Source of the DNA: Acanthopleura granulata
Taxonomy: Eukaryota; Mollusca; Polyplacophora; Chitonida; Chitonidae
Direction: 5' to 3'
DNA length: 64,000 bases
NCBI GenBank assembly: GCA_016165875.1
Contig: JABBOT010000011.1
Location: forward strand, 12,401,766-12,465,765
Positions 37,300 to 50,900 of the stretch are shown piece after piece (within the stretch, counting starts at the first letter, position 1; each line of letters starts with the position of its first letter). Under the pieces are notes generated by a model. It searched no databases, had not been told where the DNA came from, and saw only the letters and a program-made list of their open reading frames with translations. The position numbers and the translations under genes were made by a program.

Positions 37300-37710
37300 A
37301 CTTCATGGACTGTGAAACAGATCTAACAAAACATGTTCGATACTGAAAGGCTTTTGATAAATTATGAAACACTGTGGAAGACTTACAAAAATACATCCTC
37401 CACAGTAAGAAAATTTTTAACATGGCATGTACTGTGATACACCAGCGCCATCAGAACATGTACCAATGTGAAACACCTTTAACAAAACCTGTTCTCAAGT
37501 GAAAAAGCATTTTCAACAAGGTGTGTACAATAGGAAAACATCTCCAACTAAACATGTTCCACAGAGGAACACTTTTTACATAATGTGCTCCATAATGAAA
37601 CACTTCTAACATCTTTTGTACCATAGTGAAACACCTCCAACAAAATGTGTTCCACAGAGGAAACAGTCAACCAATGGTGTTCCACAGTGAAATACCACCA
37701 ATCATATATG
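37300..37710 (+). repeat. Degenerate minisatellite, about 36 bp unit
   Basis: About ten units with the words catgttccacagaggaa, gtgaaacacctccaacaaaa and tgtaccatagtg. Confidence 0.75.
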
Positions 37711-37924
37711 CTCCTTTACACCATGAAATCTAGTCTAAGTTTACAGACTACCTCATTTTCGCTGCTCCACTTTTTTTTTTTAACTTTTTTCATTTATAAT
37801 CTAAATCACCACAGCTTTGTCAATCATCGAAGTTATCACCCATATTCCGTTACTCCCAAAGGAAAGCGATATATTTTTTACAGTTCCAGTAATTCTCGAG
37901 ACCAGTTGGAGCAGTAAGGTTGTG

Positions 37925-38460
37925 ATGCGTTGAACAGCGGTGATGTAGTGGCATGGTGGTAATGTAATGGCATGGTGGTGATGTAATGAATGATGGTTTT
38001 CATGGTCAGAGATGTGGGTTGTGTTGTAATGGCCAGTGATGTGATGTGTGGATTGTGTTGTGGACGCCAGTTTTGCAGTGAGTGGTGATGTGATTGTTTT
38101 GGTGGACAGTGATGTGATGGGTTGCTTTGATGGTTCGAAAGGCAGTGATATCACGCACAGGGATAATATCATGGATGCGATATGATGTTGTTTTATGTTT
38201 GGTTGTTGTGTAATGGGCAGTAATGGTGTTGTAGGTTGTTGTGATGTGACTTGTTGTATGATGGAAGTAATGTGACGGGTTGTTACATGGGGGATGCTGG
38301 AATGTAGTGTAATGGCATGTGGTATGAAGAAGATGTGATGTGATGGTGAGTCAGATGTAAAGGGTATTGTTGTGTGACGGAAGTGGTTATGTGATGGACA
38401 AGGTTATGTGATGTGATTGGCGGAAGTGATGTGATAGGTTGAGGTTTGATGCAAGTGGTG
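37925..38460 (+). repeat. GT-rich degenerate minisatellite
   Basis: Irregular repetition of tggtgatgtaatggcatg, gtgatgtgatgggttg and related words. The minus-strand His/Thr/Ser-rich frames are the complement of this array. Confidence 0.75.
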
Positions 38461-38719
38461 CTGCACAATTATAAGGATGAGACATAAGAAAAGAGAAGTT
38501 TGAAAAGTTTGAGAAAACTAAAAAAATTTCTTTGTGATCCTGTGTCCCTGTTTGGGGTTGGCCTATTGTTCCACAGGGTTAGTCATGGGAAACTTGTTGG
38601 ATTATCAAACATTGCCCAAATGTGATAAAGGATTTTTTGGGTCTTACAAAGTGACAGGTGTCTGTCCAAATGTGGTAAGGAATGTGACAAAGATATGTGA
38701 CAAAGGAATATTTATTTTT

Positions 38720-38830
38720 TGATCAGTGTTTTATGCTTTACTCCAGAGAACTGTGAGAAGTATACTGTCAGAATACTGCTACAGGAGAGGAAGTCAGCAA
38801 GAGCTGGGCTTGAACTCACACTGGTGAGAG
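38720..38830 (-). repeat. Degraded SINE, minus strand
   Basis: tcagtgttttatgctttactcc near the left, gaggaagtcagcaagagct and gggcttgaactcacac near the right; the centre is mostly lost. Degenerate repeats of gtccaaatgtggtnaagga continue on both sides to about 39160. Confidence 0.55.
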
Positions 38831-40197
38831 AACTAACCATATATACATGTATGACCAAATGTGGCGAAGGACTGTAAGTGTGTTATGTATGTCATAATGT
38901 ATGGTTTTCTAAGTGTGATAAAGGATTGTCAGCATGCTGTAACGTAACATACAACTGTCCAAATGTGGTGATGAATTTGTAAGTTATCACATGTGACAAC
39001 TATATTAACATCAAAGTGTGCTACTAGAGTGATGTAGTGAGATAAATTGCTGTATCAATGTCACAGTGTGCTGCAGGGTTGTCACAGTGTGCTAAATGCC
39101 TATATCAATTCCAACGTGTGCTAAAAGACTGTCTTAGTATGACAACTGACTGTGTCAACTGGTGTGTGTTAAGCATACTATCTGGTGTGACAAAAAATGC
39201 CAAACCCCCCCCCCCCCCAAATCCCAAGTCTGACAGGGAACCTGAATAATTGTGATAATGAGCTAATAACAGAATAATCCATGTTGTTTTTGATCGATGT
39301 CTTTTATCACATCGGAATTTGTTCACTGGGTACACCTAAAAATGTTAATCTCACAGAAAACTGTGATCGTCTCAATATTTTGAACAATGTGCATAAATTT
39401 TTCATTAAAGTAAAAAAAAACAAAAAACAACACTTTCTTCCTTTTCTTCAAGAAATATCAGGCAATTAACCTTGAGATGCGTAACAGGTGTGATGCAGAC
39501 TTTAGATATTTCACCTGAAGTTTTAGCATTTTTTGTCAAGTGCATCTGAAGCTTGTTGAAGTTCTCATCAGAAACATTTTTGCCGTCAAAATCGTCATTT
39601 TACGACCTTGGTGTTCCTCTGAAAGTGCACATATACATGGCAAACTTAAGGTGAATTACAGTAGTTCAACAGTATAAGATTAAGCTTGATATGCTCATTC
39701 AGGTATTAAACAAGGGTAAGAATTGGAGGTGCCACTAGGTTTTAGAATCTAGCAATTCCAGATTTTCCTGGAGACAATGTAGCTTAACAATGATGGTAGC
39801 AAGAAATATGATGGCTTCCCGATACTCAGTGAACGCCTGCTTATTCGAGATTTATCCGAGTCCAATGCAAAGGTTAAAAAAAGAATACCTTCACTGCATT
39901 TCTTACTAAAAGGCACATATGCATATCGGTTGGGATACTACCAAGAAGGCTGGTTCCAAGACAACCTAATCTACACTTTTTTATGTAGAAGGCAATTGAT
40001 GCTTTTATCATTGTTCATTTTTGTTCCACGTGCACTTTGAAATTATGGATTTTTTCTGGCAGCTTTCAAAAAAGGCTGCCTCATTTTTGTGACATATATC
40101 AATGCACAAACGTGCATGTAAGAGCACATTTTAGTCTCGTCTATAGATCGCGAGAATATGATTGTCCCCACTCACAAATATTGGATAGACTGCTGGT

Positions 40198-40362
40198 AAG
40201 CGTGCAGTTTTGGGGACGGTGTTCGCAAGAACTTAATATCCAAATATATCTCCTTATCCCCTGAGAAATGTAGGTCAGAGGTTAACTGGTCTAAAGAGCA
40301 TCTGGTCAGTGAAGTATCCCTCAACTTCGTTCAGTAGTTTGGCAGATGTAGCAGTAGTGAAT
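40198..40362 (+). repeat. Dispersed duplication, left copy
   Basis: gcagttttggggacggtgtt, cgcaagaacttaatatccaa and agtagtttggcagatgtagc recur at 41396-41560 in the same orientation, about 1.2 kb away. The DNA between carries cagacggacggacagaagga, a word common in invertebrate dispersed repeats. Confidence 0.75.
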
Positions 40363-41168
40363 TCAGGCCAAATATGAACTCGGGCTCTGACGCAGAAAAC
40401 GCTGGTCACAGATCAGTTGCTCTGATAAAAAATTATTCTCATCTGTACATGCACACAAGAAAAAAATTTCACTGAAAATTCACTCAGTGGTTTAGGAGAT
40501 ATAATGCTGATTATCCAAATTTGAAATCTGACCTAAGACAGTAGGTCAAAGGTCTGAAGTTGATTGTCAAACCCTCTCTTCTATTCCAAAGGGCCTGCTT
40601 GAGAATTATTCTGTGAAGAAGCTTCAGCAACTAAGGTGTAGAAATCTGGATTGGCATTGAAGTAAATTAAGTACTCGGACCTGACAAAGTAGGTCAAGGG
40701 TCAGAACATGTAAAATATTGTCAGACCATGCCCAGTTCTGATGGGCTTCTAATTACAGACGACAAAAGAAAAAGATATATATTAAGGATACCTTAATATA
40801 TTTCTATATCGAACAAATAGACAGACGGACGGACAGAAGGACGATCATATGGGTCGTCCAGGACAGTGGCAATACTTCGCCTCAAGCCAAAACTGGCCAA
40901 GGGGCAGAAATGAAAAAAAAACAACTAGAATAAACCTAAATTGTTGCCCAGTGGTATCATATGAATGCTGGTGGTTTTACACACATTGGTAAGACCCTGG
41001 AACTGAAGAATCTCATCTGCGACACAGGATGGGATTTAAAACATCATGGAGGTTGGAGAATCTGATGGTAGGTTACTCAAGTTCTGGTTGATTTTACTCA
41101 CAGCCCTGGGCCAGAAAATCTTGTTGTTTGCACCCATGCTACCCCTGAATGACAAAGTATGTGAAAGG

Positions 41169-41300
41169 TAAAATCAGTAAATGTGGCAGAAATGTTAATA
41201 CTTTTCTTTAATATTCTAACATGAAACTTTAATATGGAACTTTTACTGTTTATAACACTGGGGTCTGTTTTTCAAAGCGGTTGTAAAGTTACGCCGGTCA
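41169..41300 (+). repeat. Local duplication, left copy
   Basis: aaatgtggcagaaatgtta, ttctttaatattctaacatg and aaactttaatatggaac recur at 41573-41690, so this stretch and the preceding pair suggest a roughly 400-bp duplicated block. Confidence 0.7.
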
Positions 41301-41395
41301 GAGGTCCTTAGGCGACATATGCCGTCAGTACGGTCTGCCATGGTGATAAGGCCGGTGCAACATTCGAGTGACCCTACTCACAAACAGAGGATAAG

Positions 41396-41690
41396 AGTGA
41401 AGTTTTGGGGACAGTGTTCGCAAGAACTTAATATCCAAATATATTCCCTTATCCCCTGAAAAAAAGTAGGTCAGCGGTTAACTGGACTAAACGCAATCTG
41501 ACCACTGAAGTATCCCTGACCTTGCCTCAGTAGTTTGGCAGATATAATGGTAGTGACAGTAAAACCTGTAAATGTGGCAGAAATATTTTTCTTTAATATT
41601 CTAACCTGAAACTTTAATATGGGACTTTTGTTCAGCCTACTGTTTATAGCATGGAAAGCTGTCTCTCAAAGGGGCTGTAATCACCATGAT
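41396..41690 (+). repeat. Right copies of the two duplications
   Basis: 41396-41560 matches 40198-40362, and 41565-41690 matches 41169-41300. The copy ends about 110 bases short of tim exon 18. Confidence 0.7.
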
Positions 41691-41800
41691 AAATCATCCT
41701 TTCGGGACTTTACTGCAAATGTCACTGCTGAACAACTGGGTCTGGCTCCTATTATAAACCTTCATTTTATTTCCACCATTGTGAGAAAGCTGGGACTTAC

Positions 41801-41909
41801 ATGCATGGGGTATCAATTTCCTCATTAAAGTTGACAGCATCGACATAAGTCATCTCCTGCTTCAAAGACAGATGTGACTCCAGGTCTTCCATGGAAAACT
41901 TCAATTCTT
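41801..41909 (-). CDS. tim: tim visible exon 18
   Basis: (E)ELKFSMEDLE to IDTPC plus two bases. Acceptor ttttgtttgtag, donor catgcat/gtaagt. Joined to exon 17 it reads LGPVNPEELKFSMEDLES, like fly LGPLDKLNLKFDASELED. The strong donor implies at least one further exon. If it is not used, the frame ends two codons later at TAA. Confidence 0.85.
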
Positions 41910-44900
41910 CTACAAACAAAAGACAAACATTCGAGTTTGAAAACAAGTCAAACGCTTCCTGACTACAGCTGGCATACAATGTACACAGGAATCTAGAAAA
42001 CTGACTTTCCTTCATAAACATAAATGACTGATTGGGATTTACATGTACTAAATGCCACAGTGGCAATATTTCAGCCACATCATGCATTGGGTTTGTCCAG
42101 CGCCTTTCTCGTGCTGGTAACTGCAAGAAATATTGGAAAATTGAGGTTGGGACAAATTTTGTATTGAGTTTTCGTGAAATCAATTGAATTTTTGATACAT
42201 TTCTCAAAAGAAGTTGGCGTGAAAAAACCCTGATTGTGATGATTCTACAAAACAAAGATGTTCATTATCTTTTATTTTTGTGTGTTTTATTTCTTTACTC
42301 ACAAGTGTCTGAAAGTGTCTGAACAAAGGTTTATGAACAAAGACTGTAAGAATCTCTAGTCAATGAAAATTTGCCCAAAACCTGAACTTTTGGTTAATCA
42401 ATGTTCATTACACCTCACAAATACTGACACAGATGGCAAGTAATTAGTCCAGGAAAGAATGCTCTTTACACCTGGACTTACCTGGATTGACAGGACCCAG
42501 GATACAGGCCTTGTCCCAAAGATCCCTCAACCCCCAAGCGACCGGGATATGAAAGTAGTTGTGCGAGTGAGAAGGAACTCCAAACTGCATGGCTTCCAGC
42601 AGGTACATCACCTTTGTGTCTTTACAAAACGCCTCCTGTTCATCGTTAAATGGCAGCAAAGGAACATCTGCCTTCTTGACTAAAATATTGAACAGAACAT
42701 AATTGAAACAAGTGCTTCAAATGCACACAGTACACATTTCCAGCAATGGCCGCGTCCAAGAGCCACGGCTGATTGTTTATATTAGTGCCAGCTTACCATG
42801 TTACCTCAATCTGGGTAAGCTCACCTCATGTCAGCTCACTCTGTGTCAGTCCACTCTGACAGCTCACTCTGTATTAATTCCCTCCATGTCAACTCACCCT
42901 GTGTCACCTCACCAAATGTCAGCTCACCCTATGTCTACTCACTCTGTATTAGCTTTTTCCATGGCAACTCATCCTTGTGAACTCACTCATGCCAGCTCAC
43001 CCTATGTCAGCTCACTCTGTCTGAGCTCTGTCCACTCTGTCAGCTCACTCTATACCAGCTCTCCTTATGTCAGTTCACCCAATGTCGGCTCACTCTGCAT
43101 TAGCTCTTTCCAGCAGAACTCACCCCGTGTCAGCTCACAGTGTCAACTTACCAAATGGCAACTCACATTACTTCAGGTCACTCTGACAGTTCACTATGAG
43201 TCAACTGAACCTATGTCAAACCACTCTGTCAGCTAACCTTATGTCTGTTCCTCCTTCACCTTCACTCTATCATGCACTATGTCAAACAGTCCCTGACAAA
43301 GGCTGGGGGAGTGACTGATTCTCACCTATACAGTAGAAGGACATCGGTTCCCAGGTCTGTTTTGGTGTTGTCGGCTTCAAACCAGAGATGACTGAAAAAC
43401 ATCCAAACAACCAAGAACATAATATTCTGAGCTACAAAGCTACACATAGGATAATTTTTTAAGCATTTTATGTAACGATAAAACTTTTGAATCTACAGGC
43501 ATATATTTTGTTCAGGTTTACCAGTATTACGTGTCAAACTGGCTTGAAAGAATTCTGCAGAACAAAGGCCGATTACTAAACTATTACCCATTAAACTTTT
43601 TTTTCATCTCACACAAAGAATTCAGAAAAAACCTTACCCAGCTTGGAAAAGCAGACTTCTAGTACGGAGTTTTGTATCCATTCCAGAGCTGATTTCATTC
43701 CTGCCTCTCGGATTTTGTCCACATAGTTCTTCACCAGAGTCAAATCGAACGCTTCCAAACTACCATCATTTTCAGTGATCGGAATTTCCTGATGCAGCAG
43801 CAACAACAACAACATGCACACATATTAGCAACTTTTGGGACAGTGATCTTGCTCCTAGGCGCTGCAGTCCCAGGCTTTAATAAATGTTTTGCTCTTTCTC
43901 ATAATATATCACATGTTTTGTGCCTGTGTGCTTTAAAAATGCACTGATCAAATTTACCAATCAACAAATTTTCTCACATTCAGATATATTGGTGAAAGAC
44001 AATTGGTTATCTGTGATCATCGGACACTGCCAGCTGCCACACCAGCTTCATTAACCAGTTATTGTTACAATGGACCCATGTTGCAATTAATGACCTAGAT
44101 GATGTAAGTATCAATACTGTAGTAAGTAACCGATACTGTAACATGATTTGACCCACAATGTTACACTGATCCATTCTGTAGCAAAAACGACTGATAACAT
44201 TAAAAGAGCTTTTCAAATAAATACTGCACTTTACCACATTATCAGTGAAATTTCTCTACAGCATCGGTTAAACAATTACTACAGCATCAATTAGGTAAGT
44301 TTTAAGGTTATCTATCATTTACACAACAGTGTCAGTCAAAAAGAGGTATACTACAGAGACAGTGCATGCCCTTGGGTGGGACATCAGAGGTTGTCAGATC
44401 GAGACACTTACGGAGCATGATTTGAACATCACTTGCCGAGAGCTGACAGTTCCTAATATCCCACCCAACGGCATTCACTACATGTCTTATTACACCAAAA
44501 CAGCGGATGAAAAGGGACCAGAAATAACCTGCTCTGTTGAAGTTTTAAATGGCTATATTTGTACGTCATCATCCGACTGCTTACTTTACAAACAAGGGTA
44601 TAAAAAGAGACCTCACAAATGGATATAACCCATTAGACTAAACGCATGAGACTGTTGTCTTTTAGCGCACGATCGTTGGATACTGTCTCGTTAATGCGGG
44701 TTGTTCGTTAATGCGGGTTGTTCGTTAACGTGGGTTGTTCGTTAATGCCGGTTGTTTGTTTTGCTTGAGCACATGACCATTGTACCTCATGATCTGCAGG
44801 ATATCATGTGGCTTTGCACTGCCCAATGGAAATCAAGAATTACCAAATGAGGTATAATAATACTGGTCGGTCACTACAGTATATTGGTGTTGGATATATC

Positions 44901-47900
44901 ATCCCGCAGACAAAATCCTCTGCTTTTGATTGGACAGTAATGGTCACGTGACCCTGGCCATGTAACTAATATTATCCCGAATCAAACCAAATCCTCTGCT
45001 TTTGGTCACATGGTAGACGTGTACAACTCTATACCTTGCAACAGATGCTATATGCGCCTGACGGCTCAGCAGGAGGGAGAACGCCATAACGTAAGAGTAA
45101 CAATGTGACGCAACAACGACACCAATGATAGGTCACAAAAGGGATGTTGAATGAACACTGTCAATGACATTATAACATCACAATTCCCAGATTACTGCTT
45201 GGTAATTCAAAGCTTCTCGACACGACTGAAAATTATTGCTTGAAGCTTCTTTGGTTTTTAAGAAACAAATTTTAGTCTAGTTTTCAGAGCCTTCCACAAC
45301 ATAAATTCATTACATGGTTACTGAGTGACAGGATACGAAACTATACGGGGTCAACAAGCCTCATATTGGGCTCAGCTGACGCCCCACCCAATATGAGGCT
45401 TACAGACCCTCATATAGTTTCGTATCTTTACACGCAGTAACCATGTAACTAATATTGTCAGTCACAACACCACAAAGCAGTGAGACTGTGGGAAGATATC
45501 AGTTCCAGAGCTAAAGATGATTGTTTACACTCTATCCAGGCAGGTGCACACATTTGATTTACCCACAGTATGAAGAGTTTTTGTCCATCAGTGACAATCC
45601 ATGCAGTCATATCTAGCATGTCTGACAGATAATCATTCAACCAAACTCTTTGAGCCTTGTTCTGCGTGGACTGATAAAAATAATACATTTCAGAAAGACT
45701 GGCCAATCCATCCAATATTGTTTTATTTCTAAAATCAAATTAAGTGATTCACACTAAATAATTTTCCTATGTGAAAAGGTTGAAGAATAATGCCACTGAA
45801 ACATGCAGGTATCATTATTGGAGATTTTTACTTTAAACAGACTCAGAAAGAAGACATCACTACTTACATTTCCAAAGTTATCTTCGTACGACTGTTCGAT
45901 GTCAAAACCACACGATGTCAGAAACTTTGATATCTAAAAAGAAAAAGAAAAAAAGAAAAAATAAGTAGATTTTCATTTTATCCAAATCTAGTAACCAGTT
46001 TGCAAAATCACCTGTTGTTCCAACATGAAAATGTCTGAAACAGCAGACTTCACTTCCTAAACAAGAACACCAGAAAGAATTGGATTTCACCAACATCGGA
46101 TGGACCAAGAGTCTGAGCTGGTGTTCCTTCAGATGTAGAGTTCCGACTAAACCTTGAGAAATTAGACAGTTACAAACAATGTAAAACCAGATTCACCGCG
46201 GCCTGCGTTGTATGTCAGCATTAGCACTCCTGCAGCAGGCTTCTATCAGCCCACCACCATTCACCAAGCCTTCACCTGCTGAAAACTGTTGGGTCAGGAG
46301 CTGTGGTCTTTGAGTATGGTAACCACCACCACTAACTCACCACTAGCACACTTGTAGCACACTTCTATCAGTCCACCACCGCCATTCACCAAGCCTTCAC
46401 CTGCTGAAAACTGTTGGGTCAGGAGCTGTGGTCTTTGAGTATGGTAACCACCGCCACTAGCTCACCACTAGCACACTTGTAGCACACTTCTATCAGCCCA
46501 CCACCACCATTCACCAAGCCTTCACCTGCTGAAAACTGTTGGGTCAGGAGCTGTGGTCTTTGAGTATGGTAACCACCGCCACTAGCTCACCACTAGCACA
46601 CTTGTAGCACACTTCTATCAGTCCACCGCCATTCACCAAGCCTTCACCTGCTGAAAACTGTTGGGTCAGGAGCTGTGGTCTTTGAGTATGGTAACCATCA
46701 CCACTAGCTCACCACTAGCACACTTGTAGCACACTTCTATCAGCCCACCACCACCATTCACCAAGCCTTCACCTGCTGAAAACTGTTGGGTCAGGAGCTG
46801 TGGTCTTTGAGTATGGTAGCCACCACCACTAGCTCACCACTAGCTCACCACTAGCACACTTGTAGCACACTTCTATCAGCCCACCACCATTCACCAAGCC
46901 TTCACCTGCTGAAAACTGTTGGGTCAGGAGCTGTGGTCTTTGAGTATGGTAACCACCGCCACTAGCTCACCACTAGCACACTTGTAGCACACTTCTATCA
47001 GTCCACCACCACCATTCACCAAGCCTTCAGTCCAATGTGTAACTAAATCAACAATGTCAGTTTTGTAAGGAAGTGAACCAGTACCAACCTGGTTGTAAAT
47101 TGCACTGTGTATAAACACAATCATCATTATAAACTGAATCCAGACTAACTTTTATTATTCAAGATTTTTATTTTATTATACAAATGAAATGATAAAGCAC
47201 CAAAGGCAAGCATCGTTTGGAGAAATGAAACGATTTGTTCATTACATCTTCCTTTTGTTACCTCGTTTGCTGTCTTCTCCACACCATTTTGTGAGAGTTT
47301 CCGCTGGATTGTTTTGACCAAGTCAATCCCTTCAGACGATTCCATATACAGGGATATAGTCAGGTCTTTCTCTTCCTTTGTGAACTCAATGTCTTCTGAC
47401 AGATCACTGGGTAATGCCCAAGAGAAAAAACAAAATGGATTTAGGACCATGAAAGAAATAAATGTATTTTCAAGGGAAAGAAAATGTAAAAATAACATAT
47501 TAAGCATCCCGGAGTCTACACATACATTTACTTTTTGACTTTTCCAAATTTTTTTCCAGCAGAGTATCATGTGGTCCAATGTTCTGATTGTGTGGTGGGC
47601 TTTTTGTACCATATTGACAAAATAAATAATGCAATGATATCACAAAAAAATTTCTGCACCTACATTTTCAGTTCTGAACAAAATTCTTGCAAACTTCAGG
47701 GTCAGAAAAAAGCAGCTGTGACATATTTCACTCAAGGTTCATACACTTCCCTCGCCATAAAATTCAAGGACTTATCAAGACTTAAAGCTCAACCCCATAA
47801 ACACATGTTGTATAATTATACACAGTTTTATTCATATACAATGTATTCTGTATTTGGTAATGACGCAGACAGCAGTTTTATTGATGTCATTGAAAAACCA

Positions 47901-50900
47901 GCTAACTGGAGACAGATGGCCAATTTTCAGTAGCTTTTCACCAGCGCAAATACAAGTTTTCAAGGACTTTCAAGGCCCTAGCTCATTTTTCCAAGATTTC
48001 TAGGATTTTCAGGAAACGTAGGATCCCTGTTCACCATATAGAGAAGAAACTCTGAACTCAACCAGCCCCAATAAAAGAAGCCAGTGAACCTGATGTTAAA
48101 GAGCTGACGATTGCATGTATTTACATGCTGCTGGTATCTGCTGCAAACTTTTTAAGAGTGACTTTGGTGTCAAAACATCTTTGTCTGAAAGGCTCAGTGA
48201 AGTGACATATATGTAGACTGAGATCTGAACTACTTTCCTAAATTGTAAAAATATTGCAATGTATTAAAACCAATATTAAATGTTTTATCAGAGAATACAG
48301 AAAAAAAATTTTCTGTCCCTTCCACTATGGCTGGTGAGGCGTCACCAACAAATGGCATCACCAATTTTGATTTATTTATTTGATTGGTGTTTTACGCCGT
48401 ACTCAAGAATATTTCACATATACAACGGCGGTCAGCATTATGGTGGGAGGAAACCGGGCAGGGCCAGGGGAAAACCCACGACCATCCGCAGGTTGCTGGC
48501 AGACCTTCCCACGTACAGCCGGACAGGAAGCCAGCATGAACTGGACTTGAACTCACAGCAACCACACTGATGGGAGGCTTCTGGGTCAGGCACCAATTTT
48601 GAGTTAAATGGGTTAAATGTGTTATTCTTCTTATGTCCTTCTGAACGCTGGTGTTAGGTTTGTTCCGTAGGATTTCTTTCATATAATTTCACATATCTAC
48701 GCAATATCTATTGTGACCACAGTGATGCTTTAAACTACTAACAACATGCTAGAAATTTTTAAACTTATCAGTCTAAATTACAAAAGTTACAGGGGAAAGC
48801 TTCATAATCTCTGACCCAGATAAAACATGTAGGCTCTACTCTATTAGGCTATAAATTACACTCGGTTCTTGTGTGGTTACTCTGTCAAACGGATGGTGCA
48901 CAGGTTAAGGTTCTAAGTTTCATTACCATAATTTTATGATGTTCTTTCACAAATTTGAACAAGATATGGAATAATGAATTTCGATGCAGGGGGTAAAATT
49001 TTGGAGTGGGAGATAAAATAACAGGAGGGTAGGTGATGGAAATCAAGAGAGAAAGTGTTGAAGGTTTTTTATGAATTTATAACAAATTTATTGAATATGT
49101 GTTAAGATTTCTTATACAGACACAACAGCTGTTATCCTGTGCACAACACTTTGACAAGCAAATTTTTTAATGAACAATGCATGTTTTCTTTCAAAAACTC
49201 ACCAAAACAGATCTTCTGCCAGCTTGTACGGGTCTGAGGTCATTCTATCAATAAATGTTTTAAATATATACTCGACTAGATCATTGATTTCCTGAAAAAG
49301 AGAAAGCAAGATTCAACAATTAATATTTACCTCCTTTTCCAGAGATCTTTGGATATGTTTAAATCAAAAGTAGGAACAAAGACATGAGAATGTAAGTATA
49401 TTTCAATCATATAAACTGATAATGAATGACGATGGCAACTGTTACTGATAATTTGTCACCATCATTTTGGTGATGGTGCCAATGTTAAGGTCATCTTCAA
49501 AATTATTTCCGTCTATTTGGAACACCTTTCTGGGGTCAAAATTAGCACCTGTCCTTATGGTCCAAGCATGCTGAATCTTTTAAGGGCAAGCAGTTTTAGC
49601 TGTTATGGCTGCCCATGGTCATTAGGAAGTCTTTAAAATGCTGCTAGTCTTTACAGCTGCCCAAGTGTGGAATATTTGCTGTCATAAGGATTCACAATGT
49701 GCCATGCACTCACCACAGACATGGGATATTTGCTGTCACAGAGGAGCACAAATGTGTTTATGATGTCTAGTTGAATCAGTGATGAAACCTTCCCACAAGC
49801 CCCGGAAACGTGATGCATCATGGTGAGGATGACAGTGTTTAAACTTGGACTGTTATGTTCAAAATTGGACAAGAGCCTCCCGAAATTGTGCATGATATCT
49901 TTTGATCCAAATCTGAAAATGAGATGGGTCTAGTTTAAGATTCAAACATGGCACAAATAAATACAACACTACTTCAATTCAATGCAAATTAAATACAATA
50001 GGTATTATGTGGCATTTGCCAAAAGAAAGGAAAGAAGGAAAAAAATGAAAGGCAAAAAAAGTAATACAAAATATAGGTGGTGTACAAACGATACAATGTT
50101 GCTAGTACATAAAACATGTACAATGTTACTGGTACATATAAAATATAAAACTTGAAAATTATAATCTATACGCATTTAAAAAAAAAAACAACACTAGCAC
50201 GATAGCTGTGGATAGTGTAAAGAAATTAATTAGATTAAGAGTTTATGATACAGAAAGAGTTACAAAATAAACAAGTTGAATAAAGTAAATCCCCTACAAC
50301 TAAGGCAATTTTTTTTTGTTAATTCATAGCAAACTGTTTTACAAACAGCATTCGCACGTGAAAACAGAGGCAAAGTTATATGTACAATAACATTCCACAA
50401 TAATACATGTACAGGTATGTGTTACTCACATATAATTTCAAATAATTTCTCACCAACTTAATAACACAAAAACAAAGCTGAGAAGTTGCATAGACCAATA
50501 AGCTTAGCATAATGCAAAACCATTCATACTCCAAAAAAACCTGAGAAGTCGCATATTTGACGTTTCAATATTTTGACTAGATTTTATTGGTCGTCTTCAG
50601 GATTTATTCTGCATTCCCAAAGACGACAAATAAAATTTTCTCGAAATATCGAAATGTCAAACATGCGACTCCTCAGTTTTTTTTCGAAGTATCCATGCTT
50701 CTGCATTATGCTAAGCTTATTGGTGGATCAACAAGATTAACACAACAGAGTCATCGACTGGTGAAGAATTCCACAAAATTGTTTGAGAATCTGTGCTGTA
50801 ATCAAACGCAACTTACTGCTGTACATGAGCCAGTATGTCAAATGAGGGGTTGATGCTGCGATGTAAAGCCTCATCCAAAACTTGTAGTAACAGGTGGTTT

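Larger units (their letters stand above)
43800..45560. other. tim intron 14: repeat-rich, no further exon seen
   Basis: Contains a 17-bp tandem repeat at 44691, a foldback at 45310 and a duplicated word (caaaatcctctgcttttg at 44919, caaatcctctgcttttgg at 44988). The plus-strand 99-codon frame at 44329 has no recognisable domain or splice partners. Confidence 0.55.

Noticed and set aside
41910..42255. Extension of the exon 18 frame upstream to position 42255
   Set aside because: Although open, the phase from exon 17 and the gtttgtag acceptor at 41910 give a better TIM match, and the extension has no TIM counterpart.
42703..43236. 177-codon plus-strand frame rich in Ser, Thr and His
   Set aside because: Encoded almost wholly by a 14-15 bp minisatellite on the antisense strand of tim.
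44329..44628. 99-codon plus-strand frame
   Set aside because: Some protein-like composition but no recognisable motif, and it lies in tim intron 14 on the opposite strand.
47535..47933. 132-codon plus-strand frame in a tim intron
   Set aside because: No domain, no splice partners and overlap with a dispersed-repeat-like stretch; Tyr/Phe/Lys-rich composition fits AT-rich noncoding DNA.
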